From: Chromera velia
Lineage: Eukaryota > Sar > Chromeraceae
Assembly (NCBI GenBank): GCA_018398765.1
Contig: JAHBMJ010002288.1
Coordinates: forward strand, 1 to 20,443
Direction of reading: 5' to 3'
Length of the DNA: 20,443 nt
Positions 10,610 through 18,985 of this stretch are shown piece after piece. The stretch's first letter is position 1, and every line of letters starts with the position of its first letter. A program made the position numbers and the translations under genes. Below the pieces are notes generated by a model, which made no database searches, was not told the origin of the DNA, and saw nothing but the letters and a program-made list of their open reading frames with translations.

Positions 10610-10624
10610 CCAGCTCTGCTACCA
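10610..10624 (-). promoter_or_regulatory. Primer-binding site, initiator-Met-tRNA-like
   Basis: On the minus strand TGGTAGCAGAGCTGG directly abuts the CA end of the 5' LTR. Its first 11 bases complement the CTCTGCTACCA 3' end of metazoan-type initiator methionine tRNA (established for LTR elements that use that primer). Confidence 0.8.
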
Positions 10625-10974
10625 TGATCTGTATAGAGACTATAGACTAGCGCCTACAAGGAGGCCGTCTAGTCTCATACAGAAGGTCTATAGATCTCGG
10701 TCACGTGAGTCTATCAATCTAGCTATTCTCCTCTAAATTAGGCTTTAATCCTCTTATCAAACAAAGATAAAGCTGACTGCAATCGCATGAAATATCGATC
10801 TGTGTAGTGCTGGCAGGGTAAATGCCGTGGCTTCTAGCCGTACGCGCACCCGACAGGCGGACATGTCATAGCCGCGGTACGGTAGTAACGGTACCCGCTA
10901 GACCTAGGGCTAGACCGAAATACCGGTGGTCACGCTGCTTCTACTCCATTATGGGCCCTCCATAGTATACAACA
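10625..10974 (-). repeat. 5' LTR (minus-strand element)
   Basis: A 350-bp LTR beginning TGTTGTATAC and ending ACAGATCA on the minus strand. It is the longer, more complete copy compared with 8354-8595. Confidence 0.88.
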
Positions 10975-10979
10975 ATGGC

Positions 10980-11427
10980 TATAGTTAATGTTGTGTTCCT
11001 TCTAATTCTGTGTTAGCTAGCGCTATATATAGCTGTGGCTGCCGCGAGTCACTTAACTTATCATTGTCCAGGTTCCTAGGTAAAAGCTGCTCCCTTTCAC
11101 CCATACAGGCTGAAAGGCGGCACTCTTACCACACTGTGTCTTTCACTGAAGTTTTTGGTGGGAAGGATCGAGAGTCGAGACGATGCTGGTCTAGCTTTTC
11201 TGTCAGGCTCGCCTTTCTCATTAACCTCAGAAGCAGTAAGAACCTGACACTAAGAAGCATGACCTCTTTTCCTACCCTCCTTTCACCGCTAAAGCTGCCG
11301 CTAGCACTGGATAGATTTCATTGGATTGGGATGGATAGATAGATGTCTCTTTACTCATTCTTTTTAGTTGAAGGTCGAGTCAGGTTGGCGTCGTGCAAGG
11401 GACGTAAAGAGACCGCCTCAATGATAC
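10980..11427. other. Spacer between the two LTR elements
   Basis: It starts with host DNA right of the ATGGC target duplication. The 110-codon + frame at 11010-11342 has no recognisable domain, low complexity or motif. No repeats with TIR or LTR structure were found. Confidence 0.5.
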
Positions 11428-11683
11428 TGGCCGTAACGTTGTGAAGCTAGCCAGCCGTGCAACGGTATGCGAAGCAGCATGTCAGGCCGTATCGAGATGC
11501 GTGCAGTTCGAGTGCATTTGCATCCATACAATTAAGCTACGTGCATGCATGCAGTCAGCAGTGAGTCAAGCCTTCGTATGAAAGTCTGTAAGGGAGTACC
11601 TAGAAGTAAAAACCTTGTATGACAGAACTTTTTATACCAGATGAGCCCCGTACATCAGCTAGCCACTGCACCACACTCCGTAG
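11428..11683 (+). repeat. 5' LTR (plus-strand element)
   Basis: Left copy of the 252-bp repeat plus the TGGC lead. Its TATA-like segment reads tatgaaag (11577-11584), a one-base change from tataaaag in the right copy. Confidence 0.78.
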
Positions 11684-11685
11684 CG

Positions 11686-11697
11686 TGGTAGCAGAAC
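11686..11697 (+). promoter_or_regulatory. Candidate primer-binding site
   Basis: TGGTAGCAGAAC, two bases after the direct repeat ends. It is complementary to an initiator-Met-type tRNA 3' end and almost identical to the primer-binding site at 10624-10610 (minus). Confidence 0.7.
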
Positions 11698-11838
11698 GAA
11701 ACGATCAGCCTCAGTGGAGTTCGCAGACCGTCTGTCTCACGTTATGAACACATGATTCTCTGTCTGACAGTGCAAGGTCTCTTTGCAGCTTCACACAGCT
11801 TGCACTGACTATGCACGCAATCACTGCAACAAATAGAA

Positions 11839-12039
11839 ATGTACGAGTTCATTGCTTTGTCTTGTAAAAAGTTTTTAGAAGTCTTCAGTAGCACGTCGGT
11901 CATGTCGATCTGGGAACGTTTCCGAAATTTTCTTTTGCTTGTATGTGAACTTCAAAAATTCAAGGACATTCCATCCAGAGAAGTGCAAGCGAACGGTGAG
12001 AGCCTCTTGAAGGAAGGGTTTGATATTACAGAGCGTTAG
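11839..12039 (+). CDS. Short ORF near the 5' end of the plus-strand element, unknown
   Basis: A 66-codon frame starting ATG in the element's leader, ending at TAG 12037-12039. It overlaps by about 15 bases the start of the long frame that runs from 12024. It is in a different frame from the three ORFs downstream. No domain is recognised; it may be an exon, a leader peptide or chance. Confidence 0.3.
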   Translation: MYEFIALSCKKFLEVFSSTSVMSIWERFRNFLLLVCELQKFKDIPSREVQANGESLLKEGFDITER

Positions 12040-12200
12040 AGTCCACAGGAGCCAGTAGACTGTTTGGTCCACCAACTGGGATTTCTGAGAAGCAGACTGC
12101 AGTCCAACATGCGACTCGACACACCGATACGGGCAAACCGAAAACTTGCAGAAGTCGCAGGTTGACAAAGGCGGCCTGGAAGAAAAAAGTGGCAGAGCAA

Positions 12201-12605
12201 ATGCGGTCTCAGCAATCATCTGAGCACTGTAATGCTAGTTGCCCAAAAGGTTCAGTAGGGAGAGGGAGGAAACAGAAAGTCCAGCAGCCTAGAGACGTCT
12301 TTCCTGAAGGTATGTGCAATTTGAAAGCCCCAGGCGCATATGGAAATGCAAATCGAAGTGGAGAGAGGGGTGAAGCGTACAGGCAAGGTTTTGGCAGTAA
12401 TCAGTCGAAGATTTCTAGTCGCTCGCAACAACAGAGGAGGCCTGAGCGAGGGATAGAGAGAGAGGGAAGAATTATTCCACCAGGTACCCTACGGTCTGAA
12501 TTCCATGTGAGAGAGGAGGATGTGGATTGGGTCGAAGACACACTGGGCAATGGCGGTATTCGCGTAAGGCCGCACGGCTGTGCGCAATCGGGCGTCTCCA
12601 ATTAG
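12201..12605 (+). CDS. ORF A of the plus-strand element: Arg/Gln/Gly-rich basic protein
   Basis: ATG at 12201 gives 134 residues to TAG 12603-12605; the frame is open without an ATG back to 12024. It is rich in Arg, Gln, Gly and Ser with RGR-type motifs (GSVGRGRKQKVQ, QQQRRPERG), suggesting nucleic-acid binding. The C-terminus turns acidic (VREEDVDWVEDTLGNGG). It is in the same frame as the next two ORFs, separated from the first by only 24 bp that contains a second TAG. Unrecognised family; Gag-like by position. Confidence 0.5.
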   Translation: MRSQQSSEHCNASCPKGSVGRGRKQKVQQPRDVFPEGMCNLKAPGAYGNANRSGERGEAYRQGFGSNQSKISSRSQQQRRPERGIEREGRIIPPGTLRSEFHVREEDVDWVEDTLGNGGIRVRPHGCAQSGVSN

Positions 12606-12629
12606 TCACAGCAGCAAACAGATGTGTAG

Positions 12630-12878
12630 ATGTCTGGGGTGCGAGAGGGAAGTGTTTTTGTGAGCTCCGTAGGAGCCACACTCGCTGGAACTTTAAGCAC
12701 AACGTTCGACTTCAGTCAGTCGTCCCAGAAAGAAGGCAGAGGGACGTGGGAAGTGCAAGAGGGGAGTGGGATTGTCAATTCCGATGGGGGCATATTCTTT
12801 GTGACGCCTCGGACGACTTTTGATTTCGGTCAGAGCTCGGAGTCCCCTGTGATGGCTCCTGCCGGAGGGGATAGTTAA
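12630..12878 (+). CDS. ORF B of the plus-strand element: small protein with internal duplication
   Basis: An 82-residue frame, ATG 12630 directly after TAG 12627-12629, stop TAA 12876-12878. It contains two related units of about 30 residues that share an EGS start and a TTFDF-x-QSS end (ending at about residues 32 and 69). It is beta-rich and low in Lys. No family is recognised. It is in frame with the ORFs on both sides, so it may be the middle of one interrupted protein. Confidence 0.45.
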   Translation: MSGVREGSVFVSSVGATLAGTLSTTFDFSQSSQKEGRGTWEVQEGSGIVNSDGGIFFVTPRTTFDFGQSSESPVMAPAGGDS

Positions 12879-12896
12879 ATAAATGAGCCCGCTCCG

Positions 12897-13775
12897 ATGG
12901 ATCTGTGCCGGATCGAAAGGAGTAAGAAGGACGAAGGAGGTGTGGGAAAAGACTTGTTTGAATCGCTGTATGGAGTTGGGAGTTGGGAATTGAGAGAGCA
13001 AATCCACTGCCTGTCTGAGAGACCACATAGCCCGTCTCCGCAGCTCAATCTTTTAGAGACAGGTGGGCAGGGAAATAACTTTGGGGGTGGGAGTCCAGAG
13101 AAAGCAGAGAGACAGAAACAAAAGCGCCAAGAAAAGAAAGAGAGAAAGAGGCAGAAAAAGCATGAAAGGGAAATGCTGGCTGTGAGGCAAACGAGGGAGA
13201 CGGACAGCCCTTGGTCTCCTCTGCTTCCAATCAGTGAGGGAGTGGAGGAACCGGCAGTCTCGTCTGATGGTTTGACACCGTCTCGTCAGGCCAGGCGTCG
13301 GCAAGAGAGAACGGAGGTGAAGAACAAAGAGAAAGAGAGAAGGCGAGCAGCCCATGCAAAACCAAAGACGCCAGTCCTACCGCGTGATCCGCTCCAGCAT
13401 GAGTATTGGGAGGATGTGTCTCTTCGTTTTTGGTTGGGAAGGGAGGACTTGATTCCAAATGTTCAGGGAATTGGCACTGCAGACTGGCATACATTTTTGG
13501 TACGTCGTGGGTGTGGACACACAGGGGAGACATTTTACAGGGAGATGTATAGAAATGGAGGGGGTGTGATGCCATGTATACCAGAAGTGAGACCTGCAGT
13601 GCGGCAGATGAGGAGCGTGCGGACCGCCCGCATCTCACCGCAGCCTTTTATCAGTCCACAATCTCTATTAGAACAGCGGCACCAGGCTGGAAGAAAATTG
13701 GACGAAACAGATGGCAGAGGGACGGGGGTGATTGTAGGGCTAACCGATTGGGAGATGCAGTACTATGGCATCTAG
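12897..13775 (+). CDS. ORF C of the plus-strand element: basic coiled-coil protein
   Basis: A 292-residue frame in the same phase as ORFs A and B, 18 bp after the TAA at 12876-12878. Residues about 60-85 and 130-155 are Lys/Arg/Glu/Gln-rich with heptad-like character. A folded-looking segment rich in Trp, Tyr and Phe follows (YWEDVSLRFWLGRED, TADWHTFLVRRG) with one Cys-Gly-His cluster. The tail ends LTDWEMQYYGI. No protease, RT, RNase H or integrase motif is seen. It is probably structural or Gag-like. Confidence 0.5.
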   Translation: MDLCRIERSKKDEGGVGKDLFESLYGVGSWELREQIHCLSERPHSPSPQLNLLETGGQGNNFGGGSPEKAERQKQKRQEKKERKRQKKHEREMLAVRQTRETDSPWSPLLPISEGVEEPAVSSDGLTPSRQARRRQERTEVKNKEKERRRAAHAKPKTPVLPRDPLQHEYWEDVSLRFWLGREDLIPNVQGIGTADWHTFLVRRGCGHTGETFYREMYRNGGGVMPCIPEVRPAVRQMRSVRTARISPQPFISPQSLLEQRHQAGRKLDETDGRGTGVIVGLTDWEMQYYGI

Positions 13776-14082
13776 TGGACTCCATAAACGAAGGAGCGAT
13801 TTTAAGCCGATGTCTGTTTTCCGCCCTTTTGCGTCTGATTTTTTTTTCTCTGTTGTTGTCTTCGTGCGCGTCAGACTCTCTCTGACTGAGTGTGGATGCG
13901 GCTTTGAAGGGGGAGGGGGCATGTATACTGGGTATACGGTGGAGTCAGTACGGATGGTGGTTGGGAGTAACTGTTGTGATTGTTTGACTGGAGTGGATAG
14001 TCACTATGAGCTGATTATGTGAAAGAGAAGAAGAACCACAGAAAAGATGGTAAAGGAAATTTTAAAAACAGAAATAAGAGAG

Positions 14083-14113
14083 ATAAAAGAAAAGAAAAGA
14101 AAAGAAAAGAAAG
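14083..14113. repeat. (AAAAG)n run in the plus-strand element 3' region
   Basis: Five to six aaaag units between ORF C and the 3' LTR. The rest of 13776-14262 holds no gene. Confidence 0.75.
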
Positions 14114-14252
14114 ACGATCTTTGGTTTTCTACGACGCCGCAAGTATAAGGAAAAGCGATGATCTAATCAATGATCATCACTCCATTGCCTAAAAGAGTTG
14201 CATAAAAAGATTCACTTGCGTTCTCCATATAAGCCAGCATAGGCGTGGCTTC

Positions 14253-14262
14253 AGGGGGGAGG
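14253..14262 (+). promoter_or_regulatory. Candidate polypurine tract
   Basis: AGGGGGGAGG followed at once by TGGCACGTAACG, the start of the right-hand repeat. This is the expected place for second-strand priming. Confidence 0.65.
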
Positions 14263-14519
14263 TGGCACGTAACGTTGTGAAGTTAGCCAGCCGTACAACG
14301 GTATGCGAAGCAGCATGTCAGGCCATATCGAGATGCACGCAGTTCGAGCGCATTTGCATCCATGCAATTAAGCTACGCGCATGCATGCAGTCAGCAGTGA
14401 GTCAAGCCTTCGTATAAAAGTCTGTAAGGGAGTACCTAGAAGTAAGAACCTTGTATGAGAGAACTTCTTATACTAGATGAGCCCCGTACATCAGCTAGCC
14501 ACTGCACCACACTCCGTAG
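14263..14519 (+). repeat. 3' LTR (plus-strand element)
   Basis: Right copy of the 252-bp repeat. It contains an intact TATA-box-like tataaaag at 14413-14420. Confidence 0.78.
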
Positions 14520-15563
14520 TGGCATGGCGGCGCGTGCACGACATGCAAGTACGTGCAGTCTTCTCTGTATGTGAATTAATTAAATGCATGAAAAAACCCT
14601 CGATCATCATTAATTGTGTTGAATTAATTTATCACTATATATCACTGCATGCTGGCAGAACTGGAATAGCGCAGTTATTGAGTTGACAGAACCAAGACAA
14701 ACAGGAGAGACTTATATGTACAGACCTCTGTATGATAAGGTATACTGACCGATTAAGTCATAAGAGGGAACCTAGAAGCAGGCATACTTCTACTTACTTC
14801 TACTTTTTTCAAGGTCACCAGTGACAAACAAATATAAAAAATGATGATTTGGGGTTTTGTTATGCATGCCGCGCGTCCTTATATATTAATATGAGAGGCG
14901 GATCTTAGCTCTAAGAAACACGAGAGATCGCATGGGCGCGCGCATTGCGAGCGCCGCGAGGTATTTCGGATTCGTTACTGCGCGTACGAACATGTACGAA
15001 CGGCCAGAGTATAGGCGGAAGTACACAAACTTTGTGTTTTGTCACGGTGGTATTTGACGCAAGTGGAACCAAACCGGTCTGGAGAAAACTGGACTACAGA
15101 AGAGTAAGTTGCAGATCGGCATTTTCATTGCCTCTCCTTGTTTGGTGAATTGCAGCAGAAGGACTTGGAATCTAGACGACTTGGAATCACAATTGTTCCC
15201 TGAGTTGCTTGCATGGTGTGTTTGTCTCTTTTGATGGAAGAAAAGCCTCTTCAAAGAGATACTTGCCGTCTCCTCCACCAAGAGAATTTCAAAAGAGCAA
15301 TTAAAGACGGGAGAGACCCTAAAGAACGCATCAAAAATACAGAAGACAGGAAAGTGATCGCTAGGTATCGAAATTGTGACAATCCACCCCCCCCCAAAGA
15401 CTCTTGCTCTTTCTTTGTCCCTTTTCGGCGTTGTCTCTTCGGGCTCCGTCTCCCCCTCCTCTTGTTCCTCCTTTGTCTTTGTCCTATCCCAGCGCGTGGC
15501 GTGTCATCTTCCTCGTCAGCGAAACCCCTCTTATCTCCGTCTCAGACGCGAAGACCGAAGAGC
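14520..15563. other. Intergenic and 5' region of the phosphoglycerate-mutase-like gene
   Basis: AT-rich to about 14900, GC-rich and CpG-bearing at 14930-15000, then pyrimidine-rich from 15390. No coding gene is supported. The last 150 bases before ATG 15564 are CT-rich, as expected for a promoter or 5' UTR. Confidence 0.5.
15104..15155 (+). other. Candidate short 5' UTR intron
   Basis: Strong donor gtaagt at 15104, and a pyrimidine-rich stretch leading to ttgcag at 15155, giving 52 bp. It could belong to a 5' non-coding exon of the downstream gene. Confidence 0.3.
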
Positions 15564-18500
15564 ATGAAGGTTAGCAATGAAAGGTTGCATCAGGTGGAGG
15601 GTGACACGTAGGATTCGCGGCTGCTCTTAGAAGGAAAGCAAGGAGCAATGTGGAGTATTCTGTTGCATTGTGTGGATTGTAACAAGTCTGTCGCGCTTTC
15701 AAATGTTATTTTGTCGACTTGATGCAGGTGGTCTTGATCAGGCACGCGCAGTCGGAGAACAATGCGTTGTATTGGCGTCTGTTCGACAGGTACGGCCGGC
15801 CGTCTCCTACATCGGACAAGCAGAAGTTTGAGGAGATGATGAGAGAATTCGAGGACAACAGGGACGCAAACCCCAAACTGTCTTCTGTGGGATATGAGCA
15901 GGCAGAGAAGCTCGCGGAGGGAATCCACCACTTCCTTGACACTTCTCCTGAAGCTCTAGATGAAACGGTATGAAGAAGTGAAGCTCCTTTCTTCCATTGC
16001 AAGGCCGGGCTTCCATCCATCACAGAATTCATTCTTCCAAATCCGTCTCCGTCCCATCGCACATATTCACCTGCAACTCGAATTGCCATACAGGATGAAT
16101 TGGCGAAGAGCTTCTCGGGGTGCTTTACCTGCAGGTCTTTCGTGTGTCTCTCGTGCGGGGGGGGCCGAAAAAAATAGGGCATGCATGCGTGGGGAGTTGG
16201 TTGATTCAATTCACTCGCGTGGTATTCAATGTCGCTTTTTGATTCTTATTCTACAGCGATGCATTCTGAGTTTCTGTGTCCCTTTGTTGCATTCTTTTTG
16301 CGTGCAGCGCATTTTTGTGTCCCCACTCCGGCGCGCCATCGAGACGTCCATTCCGTTTTTGCGGAAGGTGAAGATCGGCAAGAGGAGGTGCGCGTGCCAC
16401 CCCGAGATCTTCGAAGTTGGCGGATGTTACCATGCCAACATGAAGGAAAAGGGGGGAGACGAGGCTGGGAGTGGGAGTGGCGCGATGGGCATCAACTTTG
16501 TTGGGATGAAGGGGGAAACGAGAAAGGAGTGTGAAGACAAGTAAGTCGGGGCGCTAGGATGGGAGGGTGCGTTCAGTTGTCATTGTCGTACCTGAGTCGT
16601 TTGTTTTTGTTTTTAGTTGCTCGTGTCCAGATGTAAATTCCTTCTTTATGTGTGTTTGAATTTCAAGGCTTTGCTTTCGGGTGTCGAAAGAAAGAAAGAA
16701 AAGGGAGAAACGATCGAAGAAAACAATGGAAGAGAAAGAAAACATTCTGTGGTTTGTCTCGTAAACATGTCTATATATCCAAAAAAGAGTGAATGGAGGA
16801 TTGAAGCAAAGAAGAAAGGCTTGTTTCGTAAAGGGATGTTGCTGTCTGCGACAGCTTCATTCATGTCTCACAGCGATGCCGATGTTAGTGAGCAAAGAAA
16901 GACCGACCTGCCTCCTGACTGCCCCTTCCGAGAGACTGATGTGAATGCACTCAATTCCCTCTTCCCTCGATCGATCGACTGTTTCTTGATTGACTCTTTT
17001 CGAGTCAGTCAGGTTGAGTCGGCTGCTGTTGCGCACGCACACCTGTATGCTGGCAAGGGAGTTGGCAAAGGGCTCGATGCATGAGTGAGTGCGTACAGGT
17101 ATGGCGAGCTGTTCAGCTTCCCCGAGAGCATGGAAAACGGATGGTATCACGGTAGGCCTGTTGTTTTCAGTCAAGGTACATGCATCTTTGCCCTGCGTAT
17201 ATGTAATTGATAACATTGATGATAATTTTTTTCGAGGGATCCAGAGAAAGAAAACCAGCCTTAGCATCTTCCATTTTCCTTCAGATTAGCATCGAAGAAC
17301 GGCCAGTCAATACATATCAAACACCGTCGGGAAGCGTAGAGGCTGCAGGCGCTTCAGTCGAGATGTTCGGGTCCCCTTCCCGCGTCACCGGTGTGAGGGG
17401 CCATTTTGTTCTTTTCTTTCTTCTTTTCTTTTTGGGGAATATGCAATTTGCTTTGCTGTCCTTTCGGGTTCTCTTTCAGCTGATCATTTGTGGAGTTGAC
17501 GTCCTTTTGTTTCTTGAGAGACGAGACAAGAGCAGTTGCCAACCCGCGGCGCTAAAGAAAAGACAATCTGAAGAGGGAAGACCGGACGAAATCAACGTCG
17601 GGCGGAGAAAATTGAAAATTGAAAGAGATATCGAGATTCATTCCTCTTTTCTTTCTTCCTTTCTTCATCCGATGTGCCTGATCGAAGGAAGCTCAAAGGA
17701 AACTCACCAAGAGGCAGTCCAGAGAAGTTTGCGAGTTGCTGAGTGGCTCTGGCAGCTGGTTGCTGCGGAGGAGTGCTCAGTTTGTGTGCTGGTGGTCAGT
17801 CAATCAATCCATCCGCTGCATGTTCTTTCTATTCGTTCATCCCGATTGAGGCCTCATGGGAAAATGGCCAACTAACCATGCTGCAATGGATCTGCACGCA
17901 CAAATGGACAGACATGCCGCTATGACAGACAATTGCTCTGTTCTGTTCGCCTTCATTCATTCATTAATTCACTGAATTTGTGCCTTCATTGGGCGCATGC
18001 AAGCACCGCAGTCAGTCGTTCGGTACATGGGTCTGCAATTGACCGACCAGTCAGTTACTCCCTCATGCACTCCTTCCTTCTCTCATGCACCGCATCATCT
18101 TGCAAGTCAGTCAATAGTCGGAAGGAACACACACTCACTCGATCGATCCGATCGTGCAGATGCACGCCTTTACTTTGATATAGAATTCTTTTATTAATTC
18201 TTCTGTATGAAAGTACATGCATGCACGATCGTGCAGATGCATGCCGACTTCATGGATCTGGTGCTCAAGGCTCTCACGGGAGAGCACCCACGGAACATGT
18301 GCAGGTCTGTCTGGTGCATGAGCACACTTGAACACGAGACGAGAATATTCTCATGCGTGCCAAATTCGTTCACGTAGTAGAGGAGTCAGGGCACTCGTAG
18401 GCGCTGATCAGTGAGTGAGTGAGTGAGTGAGTGAGCGGGCGAGTGAGAGAACGAAAGAGTGATGGAGCAAACCCCTGGGAGGTCACACTTGATGTTCTGG

Positions 18501-18712
18501 ATTGTCCCTAGGTTTCTCATGCATTTCCGCTTCTCTCCCTTACTTTCTTCAAGTGTTTTCTGTTGTAGAGTTTGCGGCCCTCCTTCAGCAGTGCCATACG
18601 CTCCTTTGCTGGTTCGTGTGTTCAAGCGGATGGCAACAGAACAATCACCAAGCTTCATCCATCGAGCAGGGCTGGCAGACCGGCAAAGCGTTCGTTCGTG
18701 CGTATGTGCGAC

Positions 18713-18753
<41 letters not shown>

Positions 18754-18754
18754 C

Positions 18755-18798
<44 letters not shown>

Positions 18799-18944
18799 GT
18801 GTGTCTGTGCGTCTGCGTGCGTGCGTGCGTGCGTGTGCGTGTGTATGTGTGTGTTTGTGTCGGGGAGAGAGAGAGAGAGAGAGAGCATGTGTGTGTGTGT
18901 GTGCGTGTGTGTGTGTGTGGGCGTGTGTGTGAGTGAGAGAGTGT

Positions 18945-18985
<41 letters not shown>

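Larger units (their letters stand above)
8354..10974 (-). mobile_element. Non-autonomous LTR retrotransposon, complete, minus orientation
   Basis: Seen: two direct repeats (8354-8595 and 10625-10974). Read on the minus strand both begin TGTTGT and end ACAGATCA. They are flanked by a perfect 5-bp target-site duplication, ATGGC at 8349-8353 and 10975-10979 on +. On the minus strand, TGGTAGCAGAGCTGG (10624-10610) directly follows the right-hand (5') LTR; it complements an initiator-Met-like tRNA 3' end and serves as the primer-binding site. A purine-rich tract lies before the left-hand (3') LTR. The 2.6-kb element has one clear ORF (9166-10014, minus) and no pol domains that I recognise, so it would depend on enzymes supplied in trans. 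Confidence 0.9.
11428..14519 (+). mobile_element. Non-autonomous LTR-type retroelement, plus orientation
   Basis: Seen: 252-bp direct repeats 11432-11683 and 14268-14519 with 13 mismatches and no gaps by my alignment (about 95%), 12 of them transitions. Both copies are preceded by TGGC. The right copy follows a polypurine run AGGGGGGAGG (14253-14262), so the LTR probably starts TGGC. TGGTAGCAGAAC begins 2 bp after the left copy (11686) and shares its first ten bases with the primer-binding site of the neighbouring LTR element. The interior carries a broken coding frame with no recognisable pol domain. The 3' LTR end is not the usual CA, and no convincing target duplication is visible under the TG-start model; a 4-bp TGGC flanks both sides if the LTR starts at CGTAACG. 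Boundaries are therefore less certain than for the minus-strand element. Confidence 0.78.

Noticed and set aside
11010-11342. 110-codon ORF between the LTR elements
   Set aside because: No recognisable domain, no repeat or compositional bias of a real protein, and no splice context tying it to a neighbour.
11432-11683. The 252-bp repeat as a tRNA-derived SINE
   Set aside because: An AGTTCGAGTGC block resembles a B box, but no A box lies at the right distance, and the primer-binding site and polypurine tract next to the copies fit LTRs better.
12016-12022. GGGTTTG as a -1 frameshift heptamer between the 11839-12039 ORF and the long frame
   Set aside because: The heptamer is not in the required phase for the upstream ORF, and the downstream frame has a TGA at 12021-12023, so a slip there would terminate at once.
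18550-18714. Possible extra exon of the phosphatase-like gene
   Set aside because: One frame is phase-compatible if the acceptor is ttgtagag, but joining 18304 directly to 19001 gives the normal family spacing between HADFMD and NTGI, and the insert has no family resemblance.
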